Source: Prochilodus magdalenae
Taxonomy: Eukaryota; Chordata; Actinopteri; Characiformes; Prochilodontidae
NCBI GenBank assembly: GCA_024036415.1
Contig: JAMWET010004065.1
Location: 185,001 to 249,000, forward strand
Length of the DNA: 64,000 nucleotides
Direction of reading: 5' to 3'
The translations under genes and the position numbers were made by a program. Under the pieces are notes generated by a model, which ran no database searches, had not been told where the DNA came from, and saw only the letters and a list, made by a program, of their open reading frames with translations. Shown here one piece after another: positions 37,632 to 49,740 of the stretch (position 1 is its first letter; every line of letters starts with the position of its first letter).

Positions 37632-37835
37632 GTTGGTGTAGCTCAGTGGGTAACACCACTTCTCACCTCTACGTGTGGGAGACTGGGGTTCGAATCCCGG
37701 TCTGGGTGACTATGCTGTGCTACACCAGTAAGAGTCCTTGGGCAAGACTCCTAACACTACACTGGCCTACCTGTAATCATTAATCTTGGAAGTCGCTCTG
37801 GATAAGAGCGTCAACTAAATGCCATAAATGTAAAT
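37632..37835 (+). mobile_element. tRNA-derived SINE
   Basis: 'ggttggtgtagctcagtggg' head, B box 'gggttcgaatcccggtc', tail 'cgctctggataagagcgtca' and 'ataaatgtaaattt'. The best-preserved copy in the window. It lies about 610 bp after the gcsam-like stop. Confidence 0.85.
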
Positions 37836-38149
37836 TTAAAAATCTTTTTGAATAATTCTCCTGTAAACTTTTCTCCTGTAAAGTTATAAAGTTTTTTGAC
37901 AGTATTATTTTGGAGAGTCTTTCTTTGCACAGTGATGAAATCTTGAATTTCTTAATATTCACTGTCCTGTGATTATGTGTACAATGTCAAGTTCAAATGT
38001 AACATCAGCTTTTTCACTGTTTACCATGTTCATCATTTGATACAGCATCCATTCTACTCCGCAGATTCTCTGTAGGTGTTATTTATAGAATCAAATCATT
38101 TTTGCTAATTGTGCTACACTCAGGAATTCAGCCTCCGCTTTTGAGTTAT

Positions 38150-38330
38150 GAGTAATCCGTGCAGTGAAACACCCACACACTAGTGAACACCCATAATAAG
38201 TGACCACACCCACCAAGAACATTGGCCAGCCTTATCCTGGGGAATAGTTGGGGGTTAAGTTAGCTACTTTAGCTCAGGGAATCAAACTGGTGACCCTTCG
38301 ATCACAAGGCTGGTTCACTAAAATGAACTC
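38150..38330 (+). repeat. Dispersed fish repeat (GGGGGTTAGGTACC family)
   Basis: Diverged copy of 20450-20660: 'cagtgaaacacccacacact', 'gttgggggttaagtt', 'cttcgatcacaaggctggtt'. Confidence 0.6.
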
Positions 38331-38534
38331 GGGAGCAATATCTCAATTTTGTGGCTTAACTGAACAACAGGGTTGACAGGAACAGGTTTAAGTTTTATAG
38401 TACAGTTTGTGTTTTAATAGCATTCGAGCTAACGACACAAGGACATGATCCCAATCGTTTACGTCCATTTTATTATTCGTTTTAATTAATTGTTTGTCTT
38501 TAATCTGTAATTCAACAATAATTTTTTCTCCCAC

Positions 38535-38779
38535 AGTCCAAAGATACGCTGACAGGTCAGTTGGGGATGCTAAACTGCCCCTTTAGATGTGTGAATGTCT
38601 ATCTCTGTATATCTGCCGTACGATGGGCAGGTGGCTTGTCCAGTGTGTTTACTGCCCTCCACACAGTGAGCCCTGGGACAGGCTCTAGCTCCTCCCCCCA
38701 CCCAACAATCTGTAAGGCTTCTCAGAGGATGGATGGATGAATGAATGAATGAATGAATGAATGAATGAATGAATGAATG
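38535..38779 (+). mobile_element. L2-type LINE/SINE 3' end with (GAAT)n tail
   Basis: 'cacagtccaaagatacgctg', 'gtcagttggggatgctaaac', 'ccctgggacaggctctagct' and 'gatggatgaatgaatg' follow the order of the common fish L2-like 3' end. About ten GAAT units close it. Confidence 0.75.
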
Positions 38780-39735
38780 CAGTATTCACATCAGTCAAAA
38801 TCATAGTATTATTGAACATATGGACATTTGGGGTCCTTTGGGGAAGTGTTCTTGCTTTCTGCCTGAAATCATCAGAGAATTAGCAACTTGAGTCTTGTGT
38901 AATTTGAGATTGTATAGCAGTGTTCAGGTTACAGGGTTGAGTGGACATTGAGGAGTATGACTGAGGAATTGCCTGCTGACTCATAGATGTTAAATGTATT
39001 AGTGTGGTAATAAAGTATTTCATAACTGAATGTCTAGGTAACGTGGTTTTAGAGGGTCCTTCAGGTTATTTATCTTTAACATGTGCACGAGCTTTTCTAA
39101 AAGTCATTTTATCCTTATTGAAATGTCTTTTATATACATATATGTGAATGTAATTTACAAATCATCTGGTGGGGACAGTTTTGTGATCTGCCAGGTCTTG
39201 CAGGTGACTGTTAGGAGTCCCATTTTCTCTGTTAACAATATTTCTAATCATTGAAACTCCTGATTGTGGGTCCCCTTCACTTCCTGTCTCTTAGACGTAC
39301 ATATAAGCCTGTTTAGTACCAGATTACTGAAGGGTAGCATCCATAAGGCCTCCCCACAACCTGCACTCGCCTTTATTAAAAATGAAAAAGCTGGATTGCA
39401 GGAAGTATCATAAAGGATGCTTTAGTGAGTCAGTTGCGGTCTGTGGGAAGTGCTTGAGTGTATCCTATCTAACTTTAAAAAACACCCAGTATAAGTTAAA
39501 GGATTTATTTTAAGAATTTCATGTGAAGTGAACAATGTTAAACAGGAAGAGCAATATATAAACACCAAGGCATAAAGACATCAACACATCAGTGGTTACA
39601 ACCTGTGATAGTGTCATTTCACTCTAGAAGGTGTTATGACTAGGCCTGAAATTGATATCAACTCAACATCAATGTTAATAAGGCCTTACACTTGTTGGAA
39701 CAAGTCATTATGAATTCCGGTTAATGTCCGTCATT

Positions 39736-40484
39736 TACAGTATCTCACAAAAGTAAGTACACCCCTCACATAAAGATATGACACTTTGATACAAAGCTTG
39801 ATACACACAGTGTGCTTGTATAACAGTGTAAATTTGCTGTGCCTTCAAAATAACAGCCATTAATGTCTAAACTGCTAGCAACGAAAGTGAGTACACCCCT
39901 AAGTGAATATGGCCAAACTGTGCCCAATTAGCCATCGTCCCCCCCTGGTGTCATGTGACTCGTTAGTGTCACAAGGTCACAGGTGTAAATCAGGAGCAGG
40001 TGTGTTAAATGTGGTGTTATCGCTCTCACGCTCTCTCATACTGGGAGCTACACTTCATTGAGAGAACCATGAATGCCAACATGTACAGTGACATACTGAA
40101 GCAGAGCATGATCCCCTACCTTCGGAAACTGGGCCGTAGGGCAATACTCCAACATGATAATGACCCCAAACACACCTCCATGACCACCATTGCCCTGCTA
40201 AAGAAACTGAGGGTAAAGGTCCTGGACTGGCCAAGCATGTGTCCGGACCTATACCTTATTGAGCATCTGTGAGACACCCTCAAATGGAAGGTGGAGATGC
40301 CAAGGTCTCGAACATCCACCAGCTCCATGATGTCATCAATCTGTGAAGCTCTAGTGAACTCCATGCCCAAGAGAGTTAAAGCAGTTCTGGAAAATAATGG
40401 TGGCCACACAAAATATTGACACTTTGAACACAATTTGACCATTTTCACTTAGGGGTGTTCTCACTTTCATTGCCAGCGGAAAGC
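39736..40484 (+). mobile_element. Internally deleted Tc1-like transposon
   Basis: Starts with TACAGTATCTCAC and 'aagtaagtacacccctcaca'. An inner inverted repeat ('agtgagtacacccctaagtg' at 39887 and 'cacttaggggtgttctcact' at 40446) frames the former gene. Sequence jumps from the 5' leader (about 40035) straight into the middle of the transposase gene, losing its first half. The right outer end is missing, and the element abuts a LINE fragment at 40485. Confidence 0.8.
40035..40430 (+). pseudogene. Tc1 transposase C-terminal remnant
   Basis: Encodes ELHFIERTMNANMYSDILKQ, then LQHDNDPKHTS (second catalytic Asp) and CPDLYLIEHL (the Glu of DD34E), followed by a stop where Trp is expected at 40270. 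The first catalytic Asp is in the deleted half. Downstream 'ccatgcccaagagagttaaa' is the usual end of the gene. Confidence 0.8.
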
Positions 40485-40600
40485 TGTTGGCATGTCTGAT
40501 TGTGCTGGTTATGATTTTTCTGATTCTTCTACCAGAGGAATGTATCTGCAAGACCTGATGTCCAGGATGAGAGAGGTCAACCATGCTTATGTAGATGCTG
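40485..40600 (-). mobile_element. LINE 3' fragment, second copy
   Basis: Resembles 30950-31060: 'ctgttggcatgtctgattgt', 'cttctaccagaggaatgt', 'gacctgatgtccaggatg'. It starts at the truncated right edge of the Tc1 element. Confidence 0.55.
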
Positions 40601-41126
40601 TTGTTGTTCCTTCTTGGCTATGGAGACTGGCTACTGCTCTTCCACTTCTGGTCCTGTGATATTAATCAATATTTATTCGTATGCCATTTTTTACAATGAA
40701 TGTGTTTTAAAGCAGCTTTACAGAAAAGCAGTTTACCTTCCTGAGACCCGGGCTTGCTTGTTGTGCAATTTTAATTTCTCCTAGCTATTTGTGATTAGTG
40801 GGACCTACCAAGTATAAAAACTAAACGTTGTCTCGATGTCCTCATATGAGGCCAAGGAGTCAACGTTTTAAAAAGTATCACGGTGTAGAGAAGCAGAAAT
40901 GTCCTCTTATGAGGACACTGGGGTCTCAGGAGGTTATGTAATGATATGGTGGAGCCCAGGATGTAAGGGTCCGGAACTGACGGAACTACAGCCCGGAACT
41001 CCAAACCCCAGAAAGCCCCGGGCTGATCAAGCCAACGAGCGGCACCTGGGGCAGCAGCCGTATAAGCCCCTACCACACAAACACCTCCGCTGCACCTTTG
41101 TAGAGGGGTAGCCGGTATGGTACACC

Positions 41127-41290
41127 AGAAAGAAAAAGAAAAAGAAAAAGAAAAAGAAAAGAAAAGAAAAGAAAAGAAAAGAAAAGAAAAGAAAAGCTAA
41201 GCTAAGCTAAAGAAAAGAGAAAGCTAAGCAAAAGAAAAGAGGAAAGCTAAGGAAAAGAAAAGAGGAACGCTAAGGAAAAGAAAAGGAACA
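41127..41290. repeat. Pentanucleotide/AAAGA and AGCTA repeat
   Basis: (AAAGA)n and (GAAAA)n passing into AGCTAAGCTAA and GGAAAGCTAAGG variants. Confidence 0.9.
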
Positions 41291-41743
41291 GAGAAAAGCA
41301 ACAAGTGTAGAGAGCGTGGGTCACTCTCCACACAAAGATCCACAAGTCCCCTTTCTGTTTAACCCTCTTCTGTTTATTTGTGATTTTTACATTTACATTG
41401 CCACAAACGGATTCCTGCCCTGCGCTTGGGTCCACACCCCCAACCGCGCCGTGACACAGGAACCTAAGTGACTCCACATTGGAAACCAAGGGGATACAGA
41501 ATGTCAGTGGCTCTTTGGGGGCTTTTGTTGGTTGGAAGCCCAGATGTAACTTGGAAGCTGGAACAGTTACAGTGGTAGGCGGTAGGTGCACCAAAGTAAA
41601 TAAATCCCATCAATTTGGAATTCCTCTTCAGAAAGTTGGGATGGCTGGTCACATTTATTAATAGTAATAAAGAAAGACTTTTTTAATGGAGCTCTTAATG
41701 GAGTGAATATACAGACAGTAGTAGCAATCTACAACACTGGACA

Positions 41744-42272
41744 TACAGGGGTTGGACAATGAAACTGAAACACCTGTCATTTTAGTGTGGGAGGTCTCAT
41801 GGCTAAATTGGACCAGCCTGGTGGCCAATCTTCATTAATTGCACATTGCACCTGTAAGAGCAGAGTGTGAAGGTTCAGTTAGCAGGTAAGAGCACAGTTC
41901 TGCTCAAAATACTGCAATGCACACAGCATTATGGGTGACATACCAGAGTTCAAAAGAGGACAAAGTGTTGGTGCACGTCTTGCTGGCGCATCTGTGACCA
42001 AGACAGCAAGTCTTTGTGATGTATCAAGAGCCACGGTATCCAGGGTAATGTCAGCGTACCACCAAGAACCTCCACCAGCATCACGTAGTGACCTGGCCAC
42101 TATCCTGCAAGAGGAATGGCTTAAAATCCCTCTGACCACTGTGCAGGACTTGTATATGTCATTCCCAAGACCAACTGACGCTGTATTGGCCGCAAAAGGA
42201 GGCCCTACACCATACTAATAAATGATTGTGGTCTAAAACCAGGTGTTTCAGTTTCATTGTCCAACCCCTGTA
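41744..42272 (+). mobile_element. Tc1-like mini-element with intact termini
   Basis: TA + CAGGGGTTGGACAATGAAA at the left mirrors TTTCATTGTCCAACCCCTG + TA at the right, about 32 bp of inverted repeat (through ACACCTG) with TA target duplications. 529 bp in total. It keeps the 5' part of a transposase gene and lacks the catalytic domain. Confidence 0.85.
41931..42218 (+). pseudogene. Tc1 transposase N-terminal remnant (helix-turn-helix)
   Basis: Residues EFKRGQSVGARLAGASVTKT and ASLCDVSRATVSRVMSAY form the paired-type DNA-binding helices of Tc1-like transposases. The frame then runs into deleted sequence; no DDE residues remain, so it could bind ends but not cut. Confidence 0.75.
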
Positions 42273-42886
42273 AGTTTCACTGTTTAATGAAGGTAAATGG
42301 ATCATGACTATTATAATCTATTATAGCACCAATGATAATTATGTAATTCCAAGTTTAATTGCCTTCAAGTCACACCATTACTGCCAGAGGCTCTAATGTG
42401 ATTTCGTGTTAAACAGTACTGTATAAAGAACTGTAAGCACATTATTTAAAGCCAGTTTCTATCTGTCAATATACAGCCAGTAAGTCTGTTTTGGCACTCT
42501 CTCACAAATATCCCTGAGGCTTCCTCTCTGCACCACCAGAGGTCACTCTCTCCTAATATTGACACGGTCTCTTCTCACACCTGCTAGTTGTTACTTGTAA
42601 ATTAGAGGATTTAAATAGTCTTCACAGTCCGTATCTCCTAACTTCACAGTCTGTAGTCTCTGGTGTTATTAAAATCTGCACTTAGTAACCAAAAAATAAC
42701 AATAATGACATATGCAAATAGACACAAGAATAGTACATCTAGTTTAAAAAACAAAGTTTAGTTGCAGATTCTCCTTTTTGACTCCAGACATCACATAGAT
42801 GCATTGGATTGTATCAGTGGCACACTGTACACACTTATATATACATTTACAAGTAATACTGGGCTGCCACTAAGAGGTCTGGAGGA

Positions 42887-42914
42887 AATAATAATAATAA
42901 TAATAATAATTTAA

Positions 42915-42962
<48 letters not shown>
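42887..42962. repeat. (ATA)n microsatellite
   Basis: About 24 AAT units with one interruption; a second tract at 43926-43950 is followed by a similar 'tgaattaatttatattaagt' sequence, so the two regions are copies of one another. Confidence 0.9.
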
Positions 42963-42965
<3 letters not shown>

Positions 42966-43114
42966 GATAGAAATTATAATAGAAATAATAACAAATTTTT
43001 TTAAGTGTTGCTGAATTAATTTATATTAAGTTTAATTTACTAACCCGCTGCACACAGATATACATAAAATCATTGCTTATGATATGAATGTTGTTCTAAA
43101 ATATTTGTATGCCC

Positions 43115-43215
43115 CTGAGCATGGTACCTAACCCCCAACTGCTTCCAGGGCGCTGTGGGTAGGGCTGCCCATCGCTCCAATCAAGTGTGCTTACTGCCCC
43201 CTAGTGTCTGTAAAT
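43115..43215 (-). repeat. Dispersed fish repeat (GGGGGTTAGGTACC family), reverse
   Basis: 'gtacctaacccccaactgct' and 'gggctgcccatcgctcc' are the reverse complement of the core at 20525-20580. Confidence 0.65.
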
Positions 43216-43410
43216 GCGCGTGTGTCGGGTGGGGGTGGGGGGGTCTTCATTATTATAATGCAGGGAATGATGTCACTAACTAATCAACTTAGTTTAGTTT
43301 TAGCTTTGTGGATCACACTGATTAGTCATTGCACCTCTAGTGGACGGTCACACATGTCCTAACTCAGCTTAGATATATTCCACCAACCATTTTGATGTAA
43401 ACAGAGATAT

Positions 43411-43641
43411 ACACTGATCAGCCATGACATTAAAACCGCCTACTTGTTTCACATTCTCCAATTATATTGGTCTGTAGTTGTCCTGGGAGCGTCCTGACCA
43501 CTGAAGAACAGGATGAAAGCGGGTTAGGAAAGTATTCAGAAACAGATTCCCTACAGTCTGTATCTGTAGAACTGCAGAGTGCTCCTATGGTAAGTGGAAG
43601 GTTACTAAACAGTAGTTTTATTGTTATGGCTGATCAGTGTG
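43411..43641. mobile_element. Short deletion derivative of the GATCAGCCAT palindromic MITE
   Basis: ACACTGATCAGCCATGACAT at the left and GTTATGGCTGATCAGTGT at the right are its inverted ends; the centre keeps only 'gtcctgaccactgaagaaca' and the 'gtagaactgcagagtgctcc' part. 231 bp against ~1 kb for the copy at 19265-20315. Confidence 0.8.
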
Positions 43642-44024
43642 TGACAATGTGTGCACTATAATATTGATAAATGACAAGAATGTGTTTTTTATAAGATAAA
43701 TAAAGGAAAAGTTACAAAGTTACAGAAAACTGAAGTGTTTGAAACACTGTTCTTGTCTAATTTACATCATGCAACGTCGTATGAATATTGAATATACTCC
43801 TAGCTAAGATTGGAGTGCATGTGCTGAACCCTTAATTATTTTTGTCGACTTGCTGAAGACAGTACAATGTGTCTACATACAAATATGCAAATATTTAATT
43901 ATTTTTTCTGGATTCATCATTTTAAATAATAATAATAATAATAATAATAGAAATAAAAACACCTTTTTTTAAATTGTTGTTGAATTAATTTATATTAAGT
44001 TTAATTTATTAACCCACTGAATGA

Positions 44025-44245
44025 TTTGTTTACAGTGCATTGGCCACTTCCAGCATGATAATGTATCATGTGACAAAGCAAATGTCTCTCAAAATGGTTA
44101 CATGATAATGACCATGAGCTTAGTGTTCTTCAGTGGCCTTCCTAGTCACTGTCTCAATCCAATGGCACTGGGAGATTCACAGCATGAACGAACCCTCAAA
44201 AAGCGTCTACCGTCTAGTACCATTAGTGCCATAATCCTCCTGTAG
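44025..44245 (+). pseudogene. Mariner/Tc1-like transposase fragment
   Basis: HFQHDNVSCDKANVSQNGY and FSGLPSHCLNPMALGD follow the transposase pattern FQHDNxPxHKA...W PxxSPDLNPIExLW with mutations at the catalytic Asp and Glu positions. Short and isolated. Confidence 0.5.
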
Positions 44246-44744
44246 ATGGAGCCACTCACTTATGGCTTATCTAAGGCATCATAATAAAACATAACTGCCT
44301 CTACTGCTCAACAGCTCAGGGTCTGGATGTAGAACGAAAGAGGGCGTCTTTCAGCTATAACTTCTGGGGAATCCCGAGCTCGCTGAATAATCATTTCAAA
44401 AGCTTTGAGAGAGTTCCATTGGCTGCTCCAGAGATGGTGTGTCAGAGCAATATCTGACACTGATCTGAGCTTTTCTTTCCTATGACAGTGAGTGAGAAAC
44501 ACATGCTGGCCCCTGATTTTCCATATTTCCCCCTCCTGCCTGATTCATTTGAAAGAAAGGGGAAGATCAGCCTCTTAGGCATCAGCGCTACAAGGCTTCG
44601 GGCTCTCTCAGTCCCATGTCTGAGCCACAATGAGGCAGACTTACTGGAAGAGACAAGAGCCATCAGATACAATTCCACTGCTCATTTCATTACTGTATGT
44701 ATGCTACGCTACTGAGGTACCTAACAAGTACAACGATTTGAGCT

Positions 44745-44900
44745 GAGCTACTGCCCATCCTGTGCGGTCTGATGCGGAGCTACTGCCCATCCTGTGCGGT
44801 CTGATGCAGAGCTATTGTCCATCCTATGCAGTCTGATGCAGAGCTATTGCCCATCCTGTGCGGTCTGAAGCGGAGCTATTGCCCATCCTGTGTGCGGAAT
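44745..44900 (+). repeat. 32-bp minisatellite, five units
   Basis: GAGCTACTGCCCATCCTGTG... begins at 44745, 44777, 44809, 44841 and 44873, exactly 32 bp apart, with a few substitutions. Confidence 0.95.
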
Positions 44901-45019
44901 ACTGAAGTGTTCAGAATACTGTTCTCTAATTTGCATTAAGCAGTGCTGTATGAATATCTTCCTCCTGCTTTGAGGGAGTGTTTACTTGCCACTGTCACCT
45001 TTGGCTTTCTCTTTGGCTT

Positions 45020-45110
45020 GGACCCTGCTGCTCTGTAAAGCTGCTTTGTGACAAAAGTTGTTCAAGGTGCCACATAAATTACATCGGACTTGACCATGAC
45101 TTGATTTGAT
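45020..45110 (+). repeat. Fish retroposon tail fragment
   Basis: 'ctgtaaagctgctttgtgac' with 'ttgacttgat'-like end resembles the common 'GTAAAGCTGCTTTGTGACAA...TTGAATTGA' 3' end. Confidence 0.45.
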
Positions 45111-46109
45111 ACTAATCTATATTAGATATGGATTACTGACAAGACAGGTGCCTACAACACTGGGGTTGTTAACCACAAACACCAGGGTAACATGTCTTTT
45201 GTGTGATCTTGGGATAAAGGCCCTTCAGACCGTACCCTGCCAGCATATTTCAAATATTTAAATGCACAAAACACGAAAAAACAAAGATATACAGTTTAGG
45301 CACCCTTCAAATGGCATGTGAGCACATCCTCTATATAAACACAGTTCTGCAAAATTTAATACGACATTGTTATTGGTTACTGGTCAATACGGGTTATTTG
45401 CTTTAATATATGTGGGGTGAAAATTTTAAATATGGTCAGTAATGCAGTTTAATATTTGCCAATGCTTTAAACTGAGCAAAAACTGCATTTAAATTTGCAG
45501 AAAAATACCATATTTAATTAGTTCCTTATTTTCACTCAGAAAACCAATAAATCATGTAATTTGATTGGGGGTGTTGGGGTGGGTGGATGTTGGGGGCAGG
45601 TTTGGGTACAGCTGCAGGGCAGCAGGAAATAATAATTTTATAATAATTTCAGGTTCATTTTTTTGTATTATTAGGGTGTATTGGGGAGGGGGGCTCCAAA
45701 AATACCTGTTCCCAGGGGCCCTGTGAGACTATGATTTATCCGTGTAATAACACAGGGGTTTGCTTACCTGGTCAGTAATGAGTTCACTGGGTTTCACTAA
45801 TGATACAGATAGTACTGTAGTCATGGGGGCAGACTTGGGCTAAACACTCAGAGGGCAAAGAAAGACAAATGAATGACGGTCCTAGTCTGATGACTAACCC
45901 TTCATTAGTGGAAATGAAAGTAGAAATTATGGGTATGGAGTAGAAATGATGGGATTTCTATTGTTTATTTCCATTTTTATATCTTGCACATCTTGTAACT
46001 TTGTGAGCTGGTTATACAGGGGGAAACCAGTATATGATCTGCACACAGTGTTCATTTATGTCCTCATTAGGTGACTAGCTCACTGCACAAAACACCTGTG
46101 TGTCACCTG

Positions 46110-46620
46110 TGACTGAAACGTACCTAATAGCATGTAACACCATCAAAAGCACAAATAACAGCTGTGATTAAATTTGGCATGGACTGGACAAGTTTCTGGA
46201 TCTAAACCACATCAATGTTCAGCTCATGGATCAAAGAATTGTACAGTTGGACCAGATTTGGTGGATGCCTTCCCTGGCACAATTCCAAGGAGAGTTTCCT
46301 GTAGACTGGGATTTTAGCCACTGCTGGTAGACCTGTATGATCGTACACTTTCATACACCTGCAGATTCAGCTACTTCCTTCACACTATGGTCTTTGGCCA
46401 CGCCCCAATTGCAGTCACTTCTTTTAGCCAATCATTAACATCTGCTCTGGAGCCGTTTTCCACACATGGAACGAGACATTCCCTGCACTGTAGCACCTCT
46501 TCTCCATCTATGGACCCCATCACTCACACCCCACAGGTGTTTGTAGCCCCATCGTCCTCATGCAGCGCCATCTGCAGGAGCCTGAAGTTACTACCATCAT
46601 ATGGTCCAACTACCTCAGTG
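46110..46620. repeat. Dispersed repeat, uninterrupted copy
   Basis: Homologue of 33560-34165 without the SINE; it gives the empty site 'cagctacttccttcacac'. Confidence 0.7.
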
Positions 46621-47121
46621 TAAACCATTTTTGTGAAGCACATGAAACATGCATCCTATTTATTAATAAATAGGTAGAATAAGTAGAATAAATAGCTCAT
46701 AAATCCAAACGACCTGGTAGCAAAAGTATACCAGTAGGTCTTTCTTGCTGCTCCTCCCAGGAGCGCTACACTGCCGGATGAATGACCTGCACATGCCAGG
46801 CCTGTGAACACAGTGACGGTTTTGATGAGCACAACCTTAAAGTGTAATTACTCAGAACACTGTCAGTATGTTATCTTACAACACCGTGATGATATAGTTG
46901 CAATGTTGTTAGTATGTTGGCACCACCTGCAAGAACTTCATTAACTCCATTATGTTGTGTATGGCACTGTTAGGAATTCTGCTAAGTTGCCAACATTACT
47001 TAAGGTCGTCACAACCTTGCCCAGATGACGCAAACGGCACCACCTGCTGGCAACATTGCAGCAATGCTGTATGATATTTGACAAGGTCCTCTAAATGCTT
47101 AAACCTAAAACAGAGGGTTTA

Positions 47122-47420
47122 TTTAATCAATCAATCAATCAATGTTTATTTGTATAGCGCTTTTCACAACCAACGTTGTCTCAAAGCAGCTTCACAGAAA
47201 ATCAGTTTGTTATATAAAAGAAAAGAAAAGAAAACCAAAGTTAATGTACAGACATTTGAGGGTGGGGGTGTGGGGGAAACCCGGGTCCAAGCCCACCCTT
47301 GAGCAAGCCAGAGGCAACAGTGGCGAGGCAAAACTCCCTTGAGTAAGGAAGAAACCTCGAGAGGAACCAGGCTCAAGGGCGGAACCCAACCTCCTCAGGT
47401 CGAACCCAGGTTTAAAACCC
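47122..47420 (+). repeat. Dispersed fish repeat (TTTGTATAGCGCTTTTCACA family)
   Basis: (AATC)n then 'tatttgtatagcgcttttca', 'ctcaaagcagcttcacagaa', 'agccagaggcaacagtggcg' and 'aagaaacctcgagaggaacc', a standard word order in ostariophysan genomes. Confidence 0.65.
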
Positions 47421-48118
47421 CTACAAGCTGAAACGTAAACGTGAGCTGGTGTATTTAAGTCATCACTGTGTAATCTAAAGCAACATCGCTCCCGAATCCA
47501 CTCATCCTGGTAAACCCTTTAAATGAATAGAGTTATGGGTGTGGAATTACACATTAGGAGCGCTTCCATCCTCTTTGCTGGTCAGCGTCACCCTTGTGAT
47601 GCTTCTCTTGATTGGTAGTCTTTGGGTTGCCATCTATCTAAAGCTAATATTGATTTGCTTAAGTGTCATTTTCACATTTCACATTCTTACTTTCAGACTG
47701 CGTTCAGCAGTACATGCAGAAAGTACTCCCGTTAAAAATGCACCTGCCCTGCATTCCTGAATTCTGCAGGACTATATTTTAAAAAAACAGCCTTGGCAAC
47801 CCTGTATGATGGCAACAAAAACTACTGGCAGTGTTTCTGGTTACTATGAAAACCCTGAAACTGTGTATTCCCTTTGATAAGATCAGTGTTGTTTTAGCAG
47901 CTGTTTTCAGGTTGTTCTGTGCAGTTTCAGGACATTTCCTCCAGCTTTGTAGTATGTTTTTGAAAGGTGTAGCTCCTCCTTCTTTGGTTTTTGGAGGAGG
48001 TCAATGACCTAGCAGCAGCAGCAGCTGTAGTACTGTTTGTGGACTTAAAATAGAATATAATAATAATTTATACTAAATTCAAACGGCATAATTTCATGTA
48101 ATATTTTATAAAATGTAA

Positions 48119-48120
<2 letters not shown>

Positions 48121-48170
<50 letters not shown>
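48121..48170. repeat. (TA)n microsatellite
   Basis: About 25 TA units; a mixed (GT)n(AT)n tract follows at 48484-48514. Confidence 0.95.
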
Positions 48171-48173
<3 letters not shown>

Positions 48174-49349
48174 TTTTTTATATAGACACACATAAACACA
48201 AACACCTACAGTCTTTGGCTTGCCATCTATTTTGGTCTAATATAAATTCAGAGTCAGTGTCAATGGCCAAAGGCGCCAAATTATTTTTGAAAAACTCTTT
48301 ATCTGGCAACTCTGTATGTATATACAGTGGGTTTTTTTTATTTTATTTGATCTTTTTTTAAATATATAAATAAATAACAAAAAGCATAAACACATAATTG
48401 GGAGTTTTACATTTGGGTTTATTATAGTAAGAGTAAATGATTAAATTGGTAGTATTAATAGTCACTATATTTATAAAAGAAGTATGTGTGTGTGTGTATA
48501 TATATATATATATTTAAACAATGAAATGCAAATTAATTTCAGTTGTTTGCTCAGTTATTCTTTTTATTTTCATTTTCTGAAAAAAAACATTATATACATA
48601 TTTTAATTACAATATTAATTTGGTGATCTCAGACTCTGTGCCCATGTCTCAGCTTTGACTCGGATTCACCAAAAATGTTCTAGAAACGAATGAATGATAT
48701 TGATAGACTAAGTCGCTGATGCCTCTGACTTTCTTCAGACTCTGCGCACAGGCCTGTGTGTGCATATATACAGTATATATACAGAGGTTCAGAGGGCGCA
48801 GTGTAGGTGTAGATTACAACATTAGCATGTTTGCGCCGTAATGACTGTAAAAATGCCCTCATGCTGTGCAAATGGTGCTCGGCGGGTTATAAAAGGAAGC
48901 ACCACGTGATATTCAGAGGGGGAACAGACAGAGGAAGGATGTCAAAAGAAACCCACAGAGGAAAAAATAAGAAAGAAACAGCAAACTGAAAACGTCGTAT
49001 CACATTTCAGTCAGTTGTTTATCACACTTAAATTCCATGTGGCTCAAAAAAGATGAATCAGTTTGACTTGCAATCAGTCATCACTGAAGTACGCTAAATG
49101 AGTTTGGTGTAATGTACAGTGTTTTATTCTGGTTAAAGGAAAAGAAAGAAGAAAAGATTCATTTAAATAACAAATAATTACAGACAATATAGAGTTCGGA
49201 AGTCAGAGACCACCCTTCATCACATCACACTTATATACTGATATAGTGAATACATTTTTCAGGAGATATTTATATTTTAAAGACTTTAGATATACACGTG
49301 CATAAGGAAGATAAGGGTCACTGGAAGGTGTAGACGCAGAAAACCAAAA

Positions 49350-49462
49350 AAATGAGTTTCCAACAGTGGAGTTCAAACAGGGAGTTAAAGCTACAGAGAA
49401 AAAGGGACTACCAGACCACCAAGACTGTCCCCATCAGAAACACAGCACCTAAAGTTTTCATC

Positions 49463-49507
<45 letters not shown>

Positions 49508-49740
49508 GAGAGGGGAAGTTCAAGATCCACTCATGTTGCTGCTCTGAGAAGGCTATGGAGGTCTGAAACGATGTGTAGCTGTTCAAGGAGCTCCTCACTA
49601 AGAAAAGCAGACAGACACATCAAACTAAGAAGCTGCTGACCACCCCAGACTCCAGACCTCAACATCACTGAATATGGTTTGGGATTATTTGGATCATCCG
49701 AAGCACAAAATGGTACCAACTTCTAAATCTCTGTTTGAGC
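49350..49740 (+). mobile_element. Tc1-like element remnant with (GA)n insertion
   Basis: 'cagaccaccaagactgtccc', 'ccccagactccagacctcaa' and 'ggattatttggatcatccga' follow a transposase-like order (TPDLNITE...GLFG). A 37-bp (GA)n tract at 49467-49502 sits in the middle. No intact frame. Confidence 0.45.
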
